NCBI GenBank assembly: GCA_964036045.1
Contig: OZ038380.1
Span: forward strand, 12,421,629 to 12,485,628
Reading direction: 5' to 3'
From: Eutreptiella sp. 'Long Island Sound 2002'
Lineage: Eukaryota; Euglenozoa; Euglenophyceae; Eutreptiales; Eutreptiaceae
DNA length: 64,000 nucleotides
Every line of letters begins with the position of its first letter. Position 1 is the first letter of the stretch. The notes beneath the pieces are model-generated. The model ran no database searches, was not told where the DNA came from, and saw only the letters and a list, made by a program, of their open reading frames with translations. Below are positions 11,391 through 24,200 of the stretch, in pieces. The position numbers and the translations under genes are program-made.

Positions 11391-14300
11391 CTTGGCCATG
11401 CAGCCTTTGTGCAGAAGTCATGATTGGACTGTGGTAAATCATTATTACACACAAAACTGGGGCCTCACCGTGTGTTTTTTGCGGCAATGCTGCACTCACT
11501 GTTTGTGCCCCTCATTTTGGTCACAATGCTCCAAAGCTGGGTCGGTCTTGGCCATGCAGCCTTTGTGCAGAAGTCATGATTGGACTGTGGTAAATCATTA
11601 TTACACACAAAACTGGGGTCTCACCATGTGTTTTTTGCGGCAATGCTGCACTCACAGTTTGTGCCCCACATTGTGGCCACTGTGCCCCAAAACTGGCTCG
11701 GTCTTGGCCATGCAGCCTTTGTGCAGAAGTCATGGTTGGACTGTGGTAAATCATTATTGCACACAAAACTGGGGTCTCACCGTATGTTTTTTGCGGCAAT
11801 GCTGCACTCACAGTTTGTGCCGCACATTGTGGCCACTATGCCCCAAAACTGGCTCGGTCTTGGCCATGCAGTTTTTGTGCAGAAGTCATGATTGGACTGT
11901 GGTAAATCATTATTACACACAAAACTGGGGCCTCACCGTATGTTTTTTGCGGCAATGCTGCACTCACAGTTTGTGCCCCACATTGTGGCCACTATGCCCC
12001 AAAACTGGCTCGGTCTTGGCCATGCAGTTTTTGTGCAGAAGTCATGATTGGACTGTGGTAAATCATTATTGCACACAAAACTGGGGTCTAACCATGTATT
12101 TTTTGCGGCAATGCTGCACTCACAGTTTGTGCCCCACATTGTGGCCACTGTGCCCCAAAACTGGCTCGGTCTTGGCCATGCAGTTTTTGTGCAGAAGTCA
12201 TGATTGGACTGTGGTAAATCATTATTACACACAAAACTGGGGTCTAACCATGTATTTTTTGCGGCAATGCTGCAAGCACAGTTTGTGCCCCACATTGTGG
12301 CCACTGTGCCCCAAAACTGGCTCGGTCTTGGCCATGCAGTTTTTGTGCAGAAGTCATGATTGGACTGTGGTAAATCATTATTACACACAAGACTGGGGCC
12401 TCACCGTGTGTTTTTTGCGGCAATGCTGCACTCACTGTTTGTGCCCCTCATTGTGGTCACAATGCTCCAAAACTGGCTCGGTCTTGGCCATGCAGCCTTT
12501 GTGCAGAAGTCATGGTTGGACTGTGGTAAATCATTATTGCACACAAAACTGGGGTCTCACCGTATTTTTTTTGCGGCAATGCTGCACTCACAGTTTGTGC
12601 CGCACATTGTGGCCACTATGCCCCAAAACTGGCTCGGTCTTGGCCATGCAGTTTTTGTGCAGAAGTCATGATTGGACTGTGGTAAATCATTATTACACAC
12701 AAAACTGGGGCCTCACCGTATGTTTTTTGCGGCAATGCTGCACTCACAGCTTGTGCCCCACATTGTGGCCACTATGCCCCAAAACTGGCTCGGTCTTGGC
12801 CATGCAGTTTTTGTGCAGAAGTCATGATTGGACTGTGGTAAATCATTATTACACACAAAACTGGGGTCTAACCATGTATTTTTTGCGGCAATGCTGCACT
12901 CACAGTTTGTGCCCCACATTGTGGCCACTGTGCCCCAAAACTGGCTCGGTCTTGGCCATGCAGTTTTTGTGCAGAAGTCATGATTGGACTGTGGTAAATC
13001 ATTATTACACACAAAACTGGGGCCTCACCGTATGTTTTTTGCGGCAATGCTGCACTCACAGTTTGTGCCCCACATTGTGGCCACTATGCCCCAAAACTGG
13101 CTCGGTCTTGGCCATGCAGTTTTTGTGCAGAAGTCATGGTTGGACTGTGGTAAATCATTATTACACACAAAACTGGGGTCTCACCACGTGCTTTTTGCTG
13201 CAATGCTGCACTCACTGTTTGTGCCCCACATTGTGGTCACAATGCTCCAAAACTGGCTCGGTCTTGGCAATGCAGCCTTTGTGCAGAAGTCATGGTTGGA
13301 CTGTGGTAAATCATTATTACACACAAAACTGGGGTCACACCATGTGCTTTTTGCGGCAATGCTGCACTCACAGTTTGTGCCCCACATTGTGGCCACTGTG
13401 CCCCAAAACTGGCTCGGTCCCGGCCATGCAGCCTTTGTGCAGAAGTCATGGTTGGACTGTGGTAAATCATTATTGCACACAAAACTCGGGTCTCACCATG
13501 TGTTTTTTGCGGCAATGCTGCACCCACAGTTTGTGCCCCACATTGTGGCCACAATGCTCCAAAACTGGCTCGGTCTTGGCCATGCAGCCTTTGTGCAGAA
13601 GTCATGATTGGACTGTGGTAAATCATTATTACACACAAAACCGGGGTCTAACCATGTGTTTTTTGCGGCAATGCTGCACTCACTGTTTGTGCCCCACATT
13701 GTGGCCACTGTGCCCCAAAGCTGGCTCGGTCTTGGCCATGCAGCCTTTGTGCGGAAGTCATGGTTGGACTGTGGTAAATCATTATTACACACAAAACTGG
13801 GGCCTCACCGTATGTTTTTTGCGGCAATGCTGCACTCACAGTTTGTGCCCCACATTGTGGCCACTGTGCCCCAAAACTGGCTCGGTCTTGGCCATGCAGT
13901 TTTTGTGCAGAAGTCATGATTGGACTGTGGTAAATCATTATTACACACAAAACTGGGGCCTCACCGTATGTTTTTTGCTGCAATGCTTTTTGAGGCAATG
14001 CTGCACTCACAGTTTGTGCCCCACATTGTGGCCACTATGCCCCAAAACTGGCTCGGTCTTGGCCATGCAGTTTTTGTGCAGAAGTCATGGTTGGACTGTG
14101 GTAAATCATTATTACACACAAAACTGGGGTCTCACCACGTGCTTTTTGCTGCAATGCTGCACTCACTGTTTGTGCCCCACATTGTGGTCACAATGCTCCA
14201 AAACTGGCTCGGTCTTGGCCATGCATCCTTTGTGCAGAAGTCATGGTTGGACTGTGGTAAATCATTATTACACACAAAACTGGGGTCACACCATGTGCTT

Positions 14301-14838
14301 TTTGCGGCAATGCTGCACTCACAGTTTGTGCCCCACATTGTGGCCACAATGCTCCAAAACTGGCTCGGTCTTGGCCATGCAGCCTTTGTGCAGAAGTCAT
14401 GGTTGGACTGTGGTAAATCATTATTACACACAAAACCGGGGTCTAACCATGTGTTTTTTGCGGCAATGCTGCACTCACTGTTTGTGCCCCACATTGTGGC
14501 CACTGTGCCCCAAAGCTGGCTCGGTCTTGGCCATGCAGCCTTTGTGCGGAAGTCATGGTTGGACTGTGGTAAATCATTATTACACACAAAACTGGGGTCT
14601 CAGCATGTGTTTTTTGTGGCAATGCTGCACTCACTGTTTGTGCCCCTCATTGTGGTCACAATGCTCCAAAACTGGGTCGGTCTTGGCCATGCAGCCTTTG
14701 TGCAGAAGTCATGGTTGGACTGTGGTAAATCATTATTACACACAAAAACTGGGGTCTCAGCACGTGCTTTTTGCGGCAATGCTGCACTCACAGTTTGTGC
14801 CCCACATTGTGGTCACAATGCTCCAAAACTGGCTCCGT
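11235..14838 (+). repeat. large HOR unit B, 23 monomers plus 16 bp
   Basis: It opens and closes with the CTCCGTC/GTCACGG/TGTATTTTG marker monomer. It aligns with unit C at offsets 3,604, then 3,448, then 3,292 bp, each step one monomer less, so B holds extra monomers relative to C. The extra 16 bp are a 15-bp internal duplication at 13,987-14,001 and the +A near 14,745. The GCAGTT type with a GCCGCACATTG end is common inside. Confidence 0.8.
13972..14001 (+). repeat. 15-bp tandem duplication inside one monomer
   Basis: TTTTTGCTGCAATGC (13,972-13,986) is followed by TTTTTGAGGCAATGC (13,987-14,001), where other monomers have a single TTTTTGCGGCAATGC. It is the only such event in the window. 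Being a multiple of 3, it keeps the open frame. Confidence 0.95.
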
Positions 14839-17800
14839 CTTGGCCATGCAGCCTTTGTGCAGAAGTCACGGTTGGACTGTGGTAAATCATTATTGCACAC
14901 AAAACTGGGGTCTAACCATGTGTATTTTGCGGCAATGCTGCACTCACTGTTTGTGCCCCACATTGTGGCCACTGTGCCCCAAAACTGGCTCGGTCTTGGC
15001 CATGCAGCCTTTGTGCAGAAGTCATGATTGGACTGTGGTAAATCATTATTACACACAAAACTGGGGCCTCACCGTGTGTTTTTTGCGGCAATGCTGCACT
15101 CACTGTTTGTGCCCCTCATTGTGGTCACAATGCTCCAAAGCTGGGTCGGTCTTGGCCATGCAGCCTTTGTGCAGAAGTCATGATTGGACTGTGGTAAATC
15201 ATTATTACACACAAAACTGGGGTCTCACCATGTGTTTTTTGCGGCAATGCTGCACTCACAGTTTGTGCCCCACATTGTGGCCACTGTGCCCCAAAACTGG
15301 CTCGGTCTTGGCCATGCAGCCTTTGTGCAGAAGTCATGGTTGGACTGTGGTAAATCATTATTGCACACAAAACTGGGGTCTCACCGTATGTTTTTTGCGG
15401 CAATGCTGCACTCACAGTTTGTGCCGCACATTGTGGCCACTATGCCCCAAAACTGGCTCGGTCTTGGCCATGCAGTTTTTGTGCAGAAGTCATGATTGGA
15501 CTGTGGTAAATCATTATTACACACAAAACTGGGGCCTCACCGTATGTTTTTTGCGGCAATGCTGCACTCACAGTTTGTGCCGCACATTGTGGCCACTATG
15601 CCCCAAAACTGGCTCGGTCTTGGCCATGCAGTTTTTGTGCAGAAGTCATGATTGGACTGTGGTAAATCATTATTGCACACAAAACTGGGGTCTAACCATG
15701 TATTTTTTGCGGCAATGCTGCAAGCACAGTTTGTGCCCCACATTGTGGCCACTGTGCCCCAAAACTGGCTCGGTCTTGGCCATGCAGTTTTTGTGCAGAA
15801 GTCATGATTGGACTGTGGTAAATCATTATTACACACAAGACTGGGGCCTCACCGTGTGTTTTTTGCGGCAATGCTGCACTCACTGTTTGTGCCCCTCATT
15901 GTGGTCACAATGCTCCAAAACTGGCTCGGTCTTGGCCATGCAGCCTTTGTGCAGAAGTCATGGTTGGACTGTGGTAAATCATTATTGCACACAAAACTGG
16001 GGTCTCACCGTATTTTTTTTGCGGCAATGCTGCACTCACAGTTTGTGCCGCACATTGTGGCCACTATGCCCACAAACTGGCTCGGTCTTGGCCATGCAGT
16101 TTTTGTGCAGAAGTCATGATTGGACTGTGGTAAATCATTATTACACACAAAACTGGGGCCTCACCGTATGTTTTTTGCGGCAATGCTGCACTCACAGCTT
16201 GTGCCCCACATTGTGGCCACTATGCCCCAAAACTGGCTCGGTCTTGGCCATGCAGCCTTTGTGCAGAAGTCATGATTGGACTGTGGTAAATCATTATTAC
16301 ACACAAAACTGGGGTCTAACCATGTATTTTTTGCGGCAATGCTGCACTCACAGTTTGTGCCCCACATTGTGGCCACTGTGCCCCAAAACTGGCTCGGTCT
16401 TGGCCATGCAGTTTTTGTGCAGAAGTCATGATTGGACTGTGGTAAATCATTATTACACACAAAACTGGGGCCTCACCGTATGTTTTTTGCGGCAATGCTG
16501 CACTCACAGTTTGTGCCCCACATTGTGGCCACTATGCCCCAAAACTGGCTCGGTCTTGGCCATGCAGTTTTTGTGCAGAAGTCATGGTTGGACTGTGGTA
16601 AATCATTATTACACACAAAACTGGGGTCTCACCACGTGCTTTTTGCTGCAATGCTGCACTCACTGTTTGTGCCCCACATTGTGGTCACAATGCTCCAAAA
16701 CTGGCTCGGTCTTGGCCATGCAGCCTTTGTGCAGAAGTCATGGTTGGACTGTGGTAAATCATTATTGCACACAAAACTCGGGTCTCACCATGTGTTTTTT
16801 GCGGCAATGCTGCACCCACAGTTTGTGCCCCACATTGTGGCCACAATGCTCCAAAACTGGCTCGGTCTTGGCCATGCAGCCTTTGTGCAGAAGTCATGGT
16901 TGGACTGTGGTAAATCATTATTACACACAAAACCGGGGTCTAACCATGTGTTTTTTGCGGCAATGCTGCACTCACTGTTTGTGCCCCACATTGTGGCCAC
17001 TGTGCCCCAAAGCTGGCTCGGTCTTGGCCATGCAGCCTTTGTGCGGAAGTCGTGGTTGGACTGTGGTAAATCATTATTACACACAAAACTGGGGTCTCAG
17101 CATGTGTTTTTTGTGGCAATGCTGCACTCACTGTTTGTGCCCCTCATTGTGGTCACAATGCTCCAAAACTGGGTCGGTCTTGGCCATGCAGCCTTTGTGC
17201 AGAAGTCATGGTTGGACTGTGGTAAATCATTATTGCACACAAAACTGGGGTCTAACCATGTGTTTTTTGCGGCAATGCTGCACTCACTGTTTGTGCCCCA
17301 CATTGTGGCCACTGTGCCCCAAAGCTGGCTCGGTCTTGGCCATGCAGCCTTTGTGCGGAAGTCATGGTTGGACTGTGGTAAATCATTATTACACACAAAA
17401 CTGGGGTCTCAGCATGTGTTTTTTGTGGCAATGCTGCACTCACTGTTTGTGCCCCTCATTGTGGTCACAATGCTCCAAAACTGGCTCGGTCTTGGCCATG
17501 CAGCCTTTGTGCGGAAGTCATGGTTGGACTGTGGTAAATCATTATTACAAACAAAACTGGCGTCTAACCATGTATTTTTTGCGGCAATGCTGCACTCACA
17601 GTTTGTGCCCCACATTGTGGCCACTGTGCTCCAAAACTGGCTCGGTCTTGGCCATGCAGCCTTTGTGCAGGAGTCATGGTTGGACTGTGGTAAATCATTA
17701 TTACACACAAAACTGGGGTCTAACCATGTGCTTTTTGCGGCAATGCTGCACTCACAGTTTGTGCCCCTCATTGTGGTCACAATGCTCCAAAACTGGCTCG

Positions 17801-17958
17801 GTCTTGGCCATGCAGCCTTTGTGCAGAAGTCATGGTTGGACTGTGGTAAATCATTATTACACACAAAACTGGGGTCTAACCATGTGTTTTTTGCGGCAAT
17901 GCTGCACTCACAGTTTGTGCCCCTCATTGTGGTCACAATGCTCCAAAACTGGCTCCGT
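14839..17958 (+). repeat. large HOR unit C, 20 monomers (3,120 bp)
   Basis: It opens with the same marker monomer and ends where the next begins at 17,959. It aligns with unit D at offset 3,120 bp for the first few monomers and 3,276 bp after that, so D carries one extra monomer. Over roughly the last 1.5 kb the two units differ at only a few scattered sites, including CACGTGC/CAGGTGC, GCGGAAG/GCAGAAG and AGGAGTC/AGAAGTC. Confidence 0.88.
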
Positions 17959-20900
17959 CTTGGCCATGCAGCCTTTGTGCAGAAGTCACGGTTGGACTGT
18001 GGTAAATCATTATTGCACACAAAACTGGGGTCTAACCATGTGTATTTTGCGGCAATGCTGCACTCACTGTTTGTGCCCCACATTGTGGCCACTGTGCCCC
18101 AAAACTGGCTCGGTCTTGGCCATGCAGCCTTTGTGCAGAAGTCATGATTGGACTGTGGTAAATCATTATTACACACAAAACTGGGGCCTCACCGTGTGTT
18201 TTTTGCGGCAATGCTGCACTCACTGTTTGTGCCCCTCATTGTGGTCACAATGCTCCAAAGCTGGGTCGGTCTTGGCCATGCAGCCTTTGTGCAGAAGTCA
18301 TGATTGGACTGTGGTAAATCATTATTACACACAAAACTGGGGTCTCACCATGTGTTTTTTGCGGCAATGCTGCACTCACAGTTTGTGCCCCACATTGTGG
18401 CCACTGTGCCCCAAAACTGGCTCGGTCTTGGCCATGCAGCCTTTGTGCAGAAGTCATGGTTGGACTGTGGTAAATCATTCTTGCACACAAAACTGGGGTC
18501 TCACCGTATGTTTTTTGCGGCAATGCTGCACTCACAGTTTGTGCCGCACATTGTGGCCACTATGCCCCAAAACTGGCTCGGTCTTGGCCATGCAGTTTTT
18601 GTGCAGAAGTCATGATTGGACTGTGGTAAATCATTATTACACACAAAACTGGGGCCTCACCGTATGTTTTTTGCGGCAATGCTGCACTCACAGTTTGTGC
18701 CGCACATTGTGGCCACTATGCCCCAAAACTGGCTCGGTCTTGGCCATGCAGTTTTTGTGCAGAAGTCATGATTGGACTGTGGTAAATCATTATTGCACAC
18801 AAAACTGGGGTCTAACCATGTATTTTTTGCGGCAATGCTGCACTCACAGTTTGTGCCGCACATTGTGGCCACTGTGCCCCAAAACTGGCTCGGTCTTGGC
18901 CATGCAGTTTTTGTGCAGAAGTCATGATTGGACTGTGGTAAATCATTATTACACACAAAACTGGGGTCTAACCATGTATTTTTTGCGGCAATGCTGCAAG
19001 CACAGTTTGTGCCCCACATTGTGGCCACTGTGCCCCAAAACTGGCTCGGTCTTGGCCATGCAGTTTTTGTGCAGAAGTCATGATTGGACTGTGGTAAATC
19101 ATTATTACACACAAGACTGGGGCCTCACCGTGTGTTTTTTGCGGCAATGCTGCACTCACTGTTTGTGCCCCTCATTGTGGTCACAATGCTCCAAAACTGG
19201 CTCGGTCTTGGCCATGCAGCCTTTGTGCAGAAGTCATGGTTGGACTGTGGTAAATCATTATTGCACACAAAACTGGGGTCTCACCGTATTTTTTTTGCGG
19301 CAATGCTGCACTCACAGTTTGTGCCGCACATTGTGGCCACTATGCCCACAAACTGGCTCGGTCTTGGCCATGCAGTTTTTGTGCAGAAGTCATGATTGGA
19401 CTGTGGTAAATCATTATTACACACAAAACTGGGGCCTCACCGTATGTTTTTTGCGGCAATGCTGCACTCACAGCTTGTGCCCCACATTGTGGCCACTATG
19501 CCCCAAAACTGGCTCGGTCTTGGCCATGCAGCCTTTGTGCAGAAGTCATGATTGGACTGTGGTAAATCATTATTACACACAAAACTGGGGTCTAACCATG
19601 TATTTTTTGCGGCAATGCTGCACTCACAGTTTGTGCCCCACATTGTGGCCACTGTGCCCCAAAACTGGCTCGGTCTTGGCCATGCAGTTTTTGTGCAGAA
19701 GTCATGATTGGACTGTGGTAAATCATTATTACACACAAAACTGGGGCCTCACCGTATGTTTTTTGCGGCAATGCTGCACTCACAGTTTGTGCCCCACATT
19801 GTGGCCACTATGCCCCAAAACTGGCTCGGTCTTGGCCATGCAGTTTTTGTGCAGAAGTCATGGTTGGACTGTGGTAAATCATTATTACACACAAAACTGG
19901 GGTCTCACCAGGTGCTTTTTGCTGCAATGCTGCACTCACTGTTTGTGCCCCACATTGTGGTCACAATGCTCCAAAACTGGCTCGGTCTTGGCCATGCAGC
20001 CTTTGTGCAGAAGTCATGGTTGGACTGTGGTAAATCATTATTGCACACAAAACTCGGGTCTCACCATGTGTTTTTTGCGGCAATGCTGCACCCACAGTTT
20101 GTGCCCCACATTGTGGCCACAATGCTCCAAAACTGGCTCGGTCTTGGCCATGCAGCCTTTGTGCAGAAGTCATGGTTGGACTGTGGTAAATCATTATTAC
20201 ACACAAAACCGGGGTCTAACCATGTGTTTTTTGCGGCAATGCTGCACTCACTGTTTGTGCCCCACATTGTGGCCACTGTGCCCCAAAGCTGGCTCGGTCT
20301 TGGCCATGCAGCCTTTGTGCAGAAGTCGTGGTTGGACTGTGGTAAATCATTATTACACACAAAACTGGGGTCTCAGCATGTGTTTTTTGTGGCAATGCTG
20401 CACTCACTGTTTGTGCCCCTCATTGTGGTCACAATGCTCCAAAACTGGGTCGGTCTTGGCCATGCAGCCTTTGTGCAGAAGTCATGGTTGGACTGTGGTA
20501 AATCATTATTGCACACAAAACTGGGGTCTAACCATGTGTTTTTTGCGGCAATGCTGCACTCACTGTTTGTGCCCCACATTGTGGCCACTGTGCCCCAAAG
20601 CTGGCTCGGTCTTGGCCATGCAGCCTTTGTGCGGAAGTCATGGTTGGACTGTGGTAAATCATTATTACACACAAAACTGGGGTCTCAGCATGTGTTTTTT
20701 GTGGCAATGCTGCACTCACTGTTTGTGCCCCTCATTGTGGTCACAATGCTCCAAAACTGGCTCGGTCTTGGCCATGCAGCCTTTGTGCGGAAGTCATGGT
20801 TGGACTGTGGTAAATCATTATTACACACAAAACTGGCGTCTAACCATGTATTTTTTGCGGCAATGCTGCACTCACAGTTTGTGCCCCACATTGTGGCCAC

Positions 20901-21234
20901 TGTGCTCCAAAACTGGCTCGGTCTTGGCCATGCAGCCTTTGTGCAGAAGTCATGGTTGGACTGTGGTAAATCATTATTACACACAAAACTGGGGTCACAC
21001 CATGTGCTTTTTGCGGCAATGCTGCACTCACAGTTTGTGCCCCTCATTGTGGTCACAATGCTCCAAAACTGGCTCGGTCTTGGCCATGCAGCCTTTGTGC
21101 AGAAGTCATGGTTGGACTGTGGTAAATCATTATTACACACAAAACTGGGGTCTAACCATGTGTTTTTTGCGGCAATGCTGCACTCACAGTTTGTGCCCCT
21201 CATTGTGGTCACAATGCTCCGAAACTGGCTCGGT
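17959..21234 (+). repeat. large HOR unit D, 21 monomers (3,276 bp)
   Basis: Near copy of unit C with one added monomer around 18,830-18,990. It starts with the CTCCGTC/GTCACGG/TGTATTTTG monomer but lacks the preceding +A monomer. Similarity to C breaks at 21,235, where a GTCATGTTTGG monomer follows instead of the marker monomer. Confidence 0.88.
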
Positions 21235-24200
21235 CTTGGCCATGCAGCCTTTGTGCAGAAGTCATGTTTGGACTGTGGTAAATCATTATTGCATACAAAA
21301 CAGGGGTCTCACCATGTGTTTTTTGCGGCAATGCTGCACTCACAGTTTGTGCCCCACATTGTGGCCACTGTGCCCCAAAGCTGGCTCGGTCTTGGCCATG
21401 CAGTTTTTGTGCAGAAGTCATGATTGGACTGTGGTAAATCATTATTACACACAAAACTGGGGTCTCACCGTATGTTTTTTGCGGCAATGCTGCACTAACT
21501 GTTTGTGCCCCACATTGTGGCCACTGTGCCCCAAAACTGGCTCGGTCTTGGCCATGCAGTTTTTGTGCAGAAGTCATGATTGGACTGTGGTAAATCATTA
21601 TAACACACAAAACTGGGGCCTCACCGTATATTTTTTGCGGCAATGCTGCACTCACAGTTTGTGCCCCACATTATGGCCACTGTGCCCCAAAACTGGCTCG
21701 GTCTTGGCCATGCAGCCTTTGTGCAGAAGTCATGATTGGACTGTGGTAAATCATTATTACACACAAAACTGGGTTCTCACCATGTGTTTTTTGCGGCAAT
21801 GCTGCACTCACTGTTTGTGCCCCACATTGTGGCCACTGTGCCCCAAAACTGGCTCGGTCTTGGCCATGCAGCCTTTGTGCAGAAGTCATGGTTGGACTGT
21901 GGTAAATCATTATTGCACACAAAACTGGGGTCTCACCGTATGTTTTTTGCGGCAATGCTGCCCTCACAGTTTGTGCCGCACATTGTGGCCACTATGCCCC
22001 AAAACTGGCTCGGTCTTGGCCATTCAGTTTTTGTGCAGAAGTCATGGTTGGACTGTGGTAAATCATTATTACACACAAAACTGGGGTCTCACCGTATGTT
22101 TTTTGCGGCAATGCTGCACTCACAGTTTGTGCCGCACATTGTGGCCACTATGCCCCAAAACTGGCTCTGTCTTGGCCATGCAGTTTTTTTGCAGAAGTCA
22201 TGATTGGACTGTGGTAAATCATTATTACACACAAAACTGGGGCCTCACCGTATGTTTTTTGCGGCAATGCTGCACTCACTGTTTGTGCCCCACATTGTGG
22301 CCACTATGCCCCAAAACTGGCTCGGTCTTGGCCATGCAGTTTTTGTGCAGAAGTCATGATTGAACTGTGGTAAATCATTATTACACACAAAACTGGGGCC
22401 TCACCGTATGTTTTTTGCGGCAATGCTGCACTCACAGTTTGTGCCGCACATTGTGGCCACTATGCCCCAAAGCTGGCTCGGTCTTGGCCATGCAGTTTTT
22501 GTGCAGAAGTCATGATTGGACTGTGGTAAATCATTATTACACACAAAACTGGGGTCTAACCATGTGTTTTTTGCGGCAATGCTGCACTCACAGTTTGTGC
22601 CCCACATTGTGGCCACTGTGCCCCAAAACTGGCTCGGTCTTGGCCATGCATTTTTTGTGCAGAAGTCATGATTGGACTGTGGTAAATCATTATTACACAC
22701 AAAACTGGGGACTCACCGTATGTTTTTTGCGGCAATGCTGCACTCACAGTTTGTGCCCCACATTGTGGCCACTATGCCCCAAAGCTGGCTCGGTCTTGGC
22801 CATGCAGTTTTTGTGCAGAAGTCATGGTTGGACTGTGGTAAATCATTATTACACACAAAACTGGGGTCTCACCACGTGCTTTTTGCGGCAATGCTGCACT
22901 CACAGTTTGTGCCCCACATTGTGGCCACTATGCCCCAAAACTGGCTCGGTCTTGGCCATGCAGTTTTTGTGCAGAAGTCATGGTTGGACTGTGGTAAATC
23001 ATTATTACACACAAAACTGGGGTCTCACCATGTGTTTTTTGCGGCATTGCTGCACTCACAGTTTGTGCCCCACATTGTGGTCACCATGCTCCAAAACTGG
23101 CTCGGTCTTGGCCATGCAGCCTTTGTGCAGAAGTCATGATTGGACTGTGGTGAATCATTATTGCACACAAAACTGGGGTCTCACCACGTGCTTTTTGCGG
23201 CAATGCTGCACTCACAGTTTGTGCCCCACATTGTGGCCACTGTGCCCCAAAACTGGCTCGGTCTTGGCCATGCAGTTTTTGTGCAGAAGTCATGATTGGA
23301 CTGTGGTAAATCATTATTACACACAAAACTGGGGTCTCACCGTATGTTTTTTGCGGCAATGCTGCACTCACAGTTTGTGCCGCACATTGTGGCCACTATG
23401 CCCCAAAACTGGCTCGGTCTTGGCCATTCAGTTTTTGTGCAGAAGTCATGGTTGGACTGTGGTAAATCATTATTGCACACAAAACTGGGGTCTCACCGTA
23501 TGTTTTTTGCGGCAATGCTGCACTCACAGTTTGTGCCGCACATTGTGGCCACTATGCCCCAAAACTGGCTCGGTCTTGGCCATGCAGTTTTTGTGCAGAA
23601 GTCATGATTGGACTGTGGTAAATCATTATTACACACAAAACTGGGGCCTCACCGTATGTTTTTTGCGGCAGTGCTGCACTCACAGTTCGTGCCGCACATT
23701 GTGGCCACTATGCCCCAAAACTGGCTCGGTCTTGGCCATGCAGTTTTTGTGCAGAAGTCATGATTGGACTGTGGTAAATCATTATTACACACAAAACTGG
23801 GGCCTCACCGTATGTTTTTTGCGGCAATGCTGCACTCACAGTTTGTGCCCCACATTGTGGCCACTATGCCCCAAAACTGGCTCGGTCTTGGCCATGCAGT
23901 TTTTGTGCAGAAGTCATGGTTGGACTGTGGTAAATCATTATTACACACAAAACTGGGGCCTCACCGTATGTTTTTTGCGGCAATGCTGCACTCACAGTTT
24001 GTGCCGCACATTGTGGCCACTATGCCCCAAAACTGGCTCGGTCTTGGCCATGCAGTTTTTGTGCAGAAGTCATGATTGGACTGTGGTAAATCATTATTAC
24101 ACACAAAACTGGGGCCTCACCGTATGTGTTTTGCGGCAATGCTGCACTCACAGTTTGTGCCGCACATTGTGGCCACTGTGCCCCAAAACTGGCTCGGTCT

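Noticed and set aside
13960-14010. Transposon insertion at the irregular monomer near 13,985
   Set aside because: The extra 15 bp are a direct copy of adjacent monomer sequence, so it is an internal tandem duplication.
14771-22363. 2,530-codon + strand frame as a separate gene
   Set aside because: It is the same 52-codon satellite reading. It starts just after a +1 insertion and ends at a TGG to TGA change, so its limits are set by random mutations.
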